DNA of 55,127 nt from Kiritimatiellia bacterium. GTDB lineage: Bacteria; Verrucomicrobiota; Kiritimatiellia; JAAZAB01. Within the stretch, counting starts at the first letter, position 1. Each line of letters opens with the position of its first letter. The translations under genes were made by a program, and so were the position numbers. This document shows positions 51,750-55,127 of the stretch, one piece after another. The stretch is from NCBI GenBank assembly GCA_028715905.1, contig JAQUQV010000008.1:1-55127 (forward strand), written 5' to 3'. The notes beneath the pieces are model-generated. The model was not told the origin of the DNA and did no database searches. It saw nothing but the letters and a program-made list of their open reading frames with translations.

Positions 51750-53609
51750 TTATTCCGCGCCGCGTTCCTTTTGCCATCGTTCGCGCGCCTTGTAATCAAC
51801 GGCGTGGTATTTGTTCATGCCGTAGGGGAAATCGTGTGGTTTGTAATTTTTGAGCCAGCCGTGGTGCAGGCCGTAGGCGAGCGGATGCTGTTCAAATATC
51901 CAGGGGCAATCCTCCGCGACAATCGCGGCCATCTGCTGATAGAGCCGGGTGCGCCCCGGGCAATCGGACATGACGCGCGCTTTTTCATAGAGCGCGTCAA
52001 ATTCCCGGTTGCGGTAATTGCAATGATTTGGTCCGGGCGAATGGTTCGGACTGTAAAAAAGCTGGAGGAAATTCTCGGCGTCCGGATAATCGGCCACCCA
52101 GCCCAGGCGGAACATCTGGGCCTGGCGGCGTTCAATCCGCGCCAGGAAAGTCGGCCAGTTGTTGTAAACCGGAACGATCTGCACGCCGATTTTTTCCATG
52201 AAGGCCGAAAATAATTCCACGGCGGCCCTTATTTCCGGGTCGTTCGGGTTGCCGATATCCAAGCTCAATTTCAGGCGCCGGCCGGTGGCCGGGTCCTTGC
52301 CGCCGGGATAACCGGCCCGGGCGAGCAGTTCGCGGGCACGATCCGGATTGAACGGGTAGGGGGAGGACTGATTTTCAAAACCGGCAATGCCCGGCGGCAC
52401 CGGGCCGGCGGCGCGGATGACCCGGTGATTGTAAAAACGGACATATTCTTCGGTGTTAAACGCGCAGGACAAGGCCTGGCGCAGCGGCTTGTTTGCTCCG
52501 ACGACCGGGTCGTCCATGTTGAATCCGATATAATATGTTTCCATGACGGGCGTGCTGAACATTTGAATGCCCAAGCCGGCCAGCTCGTTTTTCAGAGTTT
52601 TTTCCGAGGTGATCACCGCGTCCCAGTTGTCGCGCGAAATGCCGGAAGACTCAATCTCTCCCTTCAGAAACATAAACCATAAGGTGGTTGAATCGCCGAC
52701 GACGTACTGGACGATTCGGTCAATGAAGGGAATCGGCTGGCCGGCGTCGGCCAGCAGTCCCGCCGCGGCGTCCCCCGCGGCGCCTTCGTCCGGATAGCGC
52801 TCCCTCCTTCCGGTTTCCGCCCATTTCGGATTGCGCACAAATTCAATGCGGTAATTCCTGGTCCACGACTTGAGGCGGTAAGGTCCGGTGCCGACCGGGT
52901 GGTTGACAAATTCGCGGCCGTAATATTCAACCGCCTCGCGCGGCACGGCAAAGGAATAGTGCATGGTAAGAATCCAGAGCAGTTGGGGGTAGGGGCGTTT
53001 CAGGCGGAAACGCAGCGTGTAGCGGTCAACGGCGGCCAGTCCTTCAACCGCCCGGTCGTAATCGGTCGGATTTTCGCCCGCGGATGCGGCGCGGAATTCA
53101 TCCAAACCGGCGATGCGCTCGTGAAAGGCCCAATAACCGGTTGCGCCGGTCTTCATATCCGCGACGCGCTTGATTGAATAGACGAAATCTTCGGCCGTAA
53201 GCTCGCGGCCCTTGCCGCCGGCGGCGAAACAGGGATCGTCCTGGAAAAAAACGCCTTTCCTTATAGCGAAGGTATAAGTCAGTCCGTCGGGGGAAACATC
53301 GGGCATTTTTTCACAGAGGCACGGCTCAACCCGGTAGGGGCGCGCAAGGTAGGCGTATTGCAGCAGGCCTTCGTAAACCCGGCTGATCGCCAGCGAAGCG
53401 GCCACGTCTCCGGCCGTAACCGGATCAAACCCGCGGATGCGGACGGCGGAGCCGTAGAGGGTGTTGGGATTTTCCGCGGAACCCTTATCGGCGGCCGGGG
53501 AAAGAATAACCAGAAATACAAAAATGATAAAAACCAAGGCCGCTGCGCGCGCCGTTACCGGCGCGGCGGCCTTTTGCGGCCGGTTTGTGAAATGCGGAGT
53601 ACGCTTCAC
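51750..53609 (-). CDS. Peptide/oligopeptide ABC transporter substrate-binding protein
   Basis: 619 residues of the SBP_bac_5 (OppA/DppA) family. A hydrophobic N-terminal segment (about 22-38, ALVFIIFVFLVILSP) is the signal. The mature part has the typical GFDPVTAGDVAASLAISRVYEGLL opening, ELTAEDFVYSIKRVAD, GTGPYRLKSW, YYIGFNMDDP, PLRQALSCAFN and a C-terminal GWVADYPDAENFLQLFYSPN. The start appears to be GTG at 53609. No permease or ATPase genes are in the window, so this is a lone binding protein. Confidence 0.9.
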   Translation of the reverse strand: MKRTPHFTNRPQKAAAPVTARAAALVFIIFVFLVILSPAADKGSAENPNTLYGSAVRIRGFDPVTAGDVAASLAISRVYEGLLQYAYLARPYRVEPCLCEKMPDVSPDGLTYTFAIRKGVFFQDDPCFAAGGKGRELTAEDFVYSIKRVADMKTGATGYWAFHERIAGLDEFRAASAGENPTDYDRAVEGLAAVDRYTLRFRLKRPYPQLLWILTMHYSFAVPREAVEYYGREFVNHPVGTGPYRLKSWTRNYRIEFVRNPKWAETGRRERYPDEGAAGDAAAGLLADAGQPIPFIDRIVQYVVGDSTTLWFMFLKGEIESSGISRDNWDAVITSEKTLKNELAGLGIQMFSTPVMETYYIGFNMDDPVVGANKPLRQALSCAFNTEEYVRFYNHRVIRAAGPVPPGIAGFENQSSPYPFNPDRARELLARAGYPGGKDPATGRRLKLSLDIGNPNDPEIRAAVELFSAFMEKIGVQIVPVYNNWPTFLARIERRQAQMFRLGWVADYPDAENFLQLFYSPNHSPGPNHCNYRNREFDALYEKARVMSDCPGRTRLYQQMAAIVAEDCPWIFEQHPLAYGLHHGWLKNYKPHDFPYGMNKYHAVDYKARERWQKERGAE

Positions 53610-53629
53610 GAGGCAAAAATGCGAACAGT

Positions 53630-54001
53630 TTACGGCGCGGCCTGCGTTGGCGCCGCGTTGGGTGGTAATACCGGTGCGGCCGGCATGGCCGGGCTTTGGG
53701 AAACGGGGGCTGGCATTTCAACCGGCGCCGGCAGCGGGGCGGCCTCAAGCATGGAATGGCGGGGCGCCCGGGAATAAATCATTGCCAGGACAACGGTGTT
53801 CAGAATAAAAATCGTTCCCAACCAGATGGTGGCTTTGACGAGCACGTTGCTGGCGCGGGCGCCGAAAATTGATTCGCCCATCTCGGCGCCGAAAGCCATG
53901 CCGAGCCCCTCGCTCTTGGATTTTTGCAGCAGAATCAAAGCGATGATCAGAAAACTGCAGATTGTTTCAACGGCGATCAGGAGTATTTTAAAGGCAAGCA
54001 T
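53630..54001 (-). CDS. secG: Preprotein translocase subunit SecG
   Basis: 123 residues. Two membrane helices (about 5-25 and 55-77) flank the conserved loop LLQKSKSEGLGMAFGAEMGESIFGAR, which matches SecG. The C-terminal 40 residues are Pro/Ala-rich and probably unstructured, as in many longer SecG proteins. It is 17 bases downstream of tpiA on the same strand, a common arrangement. Confidence 0.94.
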   Translation of the reverse strand: MLAFKILLIAVETICSFLIIALILLQKSKSEGLGMAFGAEMGESIFGARASNVLVKATIWLGTIFILNTVVLAMIYSRAPRHSMLEAAPLPAPVEMPAPVSQSPAMPAAPVLPPNAAPTQAAP

Positions 54002-54018
54002 GATGTTTTTCTCCGGTG

Positions 54019-54810
54019 TCAGATTTCCTGCGGCAGGGCGGCGTTGACGATTGCGGCGAACGCTTCCGCTTCCAGCGCGGCGCCGCCGATCAGCCCGCCG
54101 TCAATGTCCGGCTGGGAGAAGAGCTCCGCGGCGTTGGCCGGCTTGACGCTGCCGCCGTACAGAATGCGGATGGATGCGACTGTTTTTTCATCGGCCTGCG
54201 ACAGGGCAAGCCGGCGGATGAGCTGGTGAACTTCCTGCGCCTGCTGGGGGGTGGCGGTCATGCCGGTGCCGATGGCCCAGACCGGCTCGTAGGCTATAAT
54301 CAGATTGTTGAATCCGGCCGCATCCAGGTCCCGCAGGCTCGTTTGAAACTGTTTCCGGATTGTCTCTTCCATCTTGCCGGCCTGGCGTTGTTCCAGCGTT
54401 TCCCCGAGGCAGACAATGGGATGCAGGTTGGCCTGCAGGGCGGCTTTGAGCTTGCGGTTGACGATTTCATCGGTTTCGCCGAACAGCGCCCGCCGCTCGC
54501 TGTGGCCGAGAATGACATAATGGCAGTACATGTCCCGCAGCATGGCCGCCGAAACTTCTCCGGTAAATGCCCCCCTCTTTTCCCAGTGCATGTTCTGGGC
54601 GCCGAGCCCGATGTTTGTTCCCGAGATGACGCCCCCGACGGCGGCCAGCGCGGTGAAGGGCGGACAGAGCACAACGTCAACGCCCTTGATGTTTGCCAGC
54701 AGGCGGACGACGTCTTTCGCCAGCGCGATTGATTCGGCGGCCGTGTTGTTCATTTTCCAGTTCCCAGCCACGAATGGTTTCCGGTATGCCATGGTTGTAT
54801 TATTATTCAT
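54019..54810 (-). CDS. tpiA: Triosephosphate isomerase
   Basis: About 263 residues from ATG 54810 (or 257 from ATG 54792, which starts MAYRKPF); the frame is open to 54912 but the extra N-terminus is not conserved in character. It interconverts DHAP and glyceraldehyde-3-phosphate in glycolysis. Catalytic residues are visible: NWKMN (Lys), VILGHSERR (His), AYEPVWAIGTG (Glu) and the phosphate-binding YGGSVKPANA. It is co-directional with secG. Confidence 0.95.
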   Translation of the reverse strand: MNNNTTMAYRKPFVAGNWKMNNTAAESIALAKDVVRLLANIKGVDVVLCPPFTALAAVGGVISGTNIGLGAQNMHWEKRGAFTGEVSAAMLRDMYCHYVILGHSERRALFGETDEIVNRKLKAALQANLHPIVCLGETLEQRQAGKMEETIRKQFQTSLRDLDAAGFNNLIIAYEPVWAIGTGMTATPQQAQEVHQLIRRLALSQADEKTVASIRILYGGSVKPANAAELFSQPDIDGGLIGGAALEAEAFAAIVNAALPQEI

Positions 54811-54830
54811 TTTCTGAATTGTTTTCAAGA

Positions 54831-55127
54831 CTATTTTTCGCCAGCCTTGATCTTTTCCAGATACTGGCTGGCGCCGCGGGCCAGCCAGGTGTCTGTGTAT
54901 TTCTTTTGACACGCTGCAAATATCTTTTGCGATTCCTTCTTTTGCCCCTTTGCATACAAAAATTCACCCTGATGATAATATGCCCGTTTTCCCCACTCCG
55001 TGTCCGGGAAACGCCGATGAACGTCCTTCAATGCGGCCAGCGCTTTATCATCTTGGCCCTTATTTTGATAGATCATAAAGCCCGCCATAATTGCCCGTGG
55101 CCAGGTCGGAGTATTCCGGTACTCCTG
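54831..55127 (-). CDS. TPR-repeat protein, 5' end outside the window
   Basis: The last 98 residues of a protein whose frame is open to the window edge. Two tetratricopeptide-type helix pairs are visible: AIMAGFMIYQNKGQDDKALA with FPDTEWGKRAYYHQG, and GEFLYAKGQKKESQKIF with TDTWLARGASQYLEKI. This resembles the Tol-Pal-associated CpoB/YbgF or other Sel1/TPR-type assembly proteins, but the visible part is too short to tell. Confidence 0.7.
   Translation of the reverse strand, partial: QEYRNTPTWPRAIMAGFMIYQNKGQDDKALAALKDVHRRFPDTEWGKRAYYHQGEFLYAKGQKKESQKIFAACQKKYTDTWLARGASQYLEKIKAGEK

Noticed and set aside
1-55127. CRISPR arrays, rRNA genes, prophage or toxin-antitoxin modules
   Set aside because: No repeat-spacer pattern, rRNA sequence, phage structural gene or recognisable toxin-antitoxin pair was seen. 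The Fic-like fragment alone is insufficient to call one.

Overview
The window is GC-rich bacterial chromosomal DNA, most plausibly from an uncultured Gram-negative member of the PVC superphylum (Lentisphaerota or Kiritimatiellota type). The Gram-negative assignment rests on lpxK, waaF, two O-antigen-type ABC exporter permeases and lipoprotein/Tol-like proteins. The PVC assignment is an inference from the mix of a URO-D-like protein, a DUF4838 lipoprotein, Gfo/Idh/MocA dehydrogenases, GntR and LacI sugar regulators and GH31/GH36-type glycosidases, together with an ftsA-ftsZ pair. No rRNA, CRISPR array or prophage is visible. Two tRNA genes are present (Arg-ACG and Ala-CGC).

Layout: 0.4-6 kb holds tRNA-Arg, a CNNM/CBS transporter-like protein, a small membrane protein, nadB, an unrecognised conserved protein, a SYLF-domain protein, tRNA-Ala and a 46-codon basic small protein. 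6.1-12.4 kb is a carbohydrate/C1-type island: a Gfo/Idh dehydrogenase divergent from a GntR regulator, then a URO-D-like protein and a large DUF4838 lipoprotein; two related palindromes sit in the divergent promoter gap. 12.4-17.3 kb is an accessory island: a SNF2 helicase plus SWIM zinc-finger operon flanked by decayed transposase pieces. 17.4-24.6 kb carries ridA, an EF-G paralogue, a radical SAM protein, the lysine/DAP genes lysA-dapA-dapB and folK.

25-33.3 kb is an envelope region: lpxK, waaF, a second Gfo/Idh protein, a cytosolic histidine kinase with an N-terminal Rossmann domain divergent from a lone receiver-domain regulator, then galE, wzm and wzt. 33.4-39.95 kb has a nitroreductase and a LacI-regulated glycosidase cluster (GH31/36-like protein, GH36 alpha-galactosidase, two small coupled genes). 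39.9-48.7 kb is almost all on the minus strand: recN, folB, a pteridine-reductase-type SDR, a family 2 glycosyltransferase, ftsZ, ftsA and a large GT-C-like membrane protein. 48.8-50.6 kb is a second surface-sugar unit (UDP-glucuronate epimerase-like gene plus a second ABC-2 permease without its own ATPase). The window closes with an M42 aminopeptidase and, on the minus strand, an oligopeptide-binding protein, secG, tpiA and the 3' part of a TPR protein.

How it works together: the envelope genes make lipid A/core sugars and export a polysaccharide; the two sugar islands look like locally regulated glycan-degradation units; folK, folB and the PTR1/FolM-like SDR suggest a folate route with an alternative dihydrofolate/pterin reductase. 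The items most worth a second look are the Rossmann-domain histidine kinase with its divergent regulator, the SNF2/SWIM island with permuted transposase remnants, and the palindrome-controlled URO-D/DUF4838 island.
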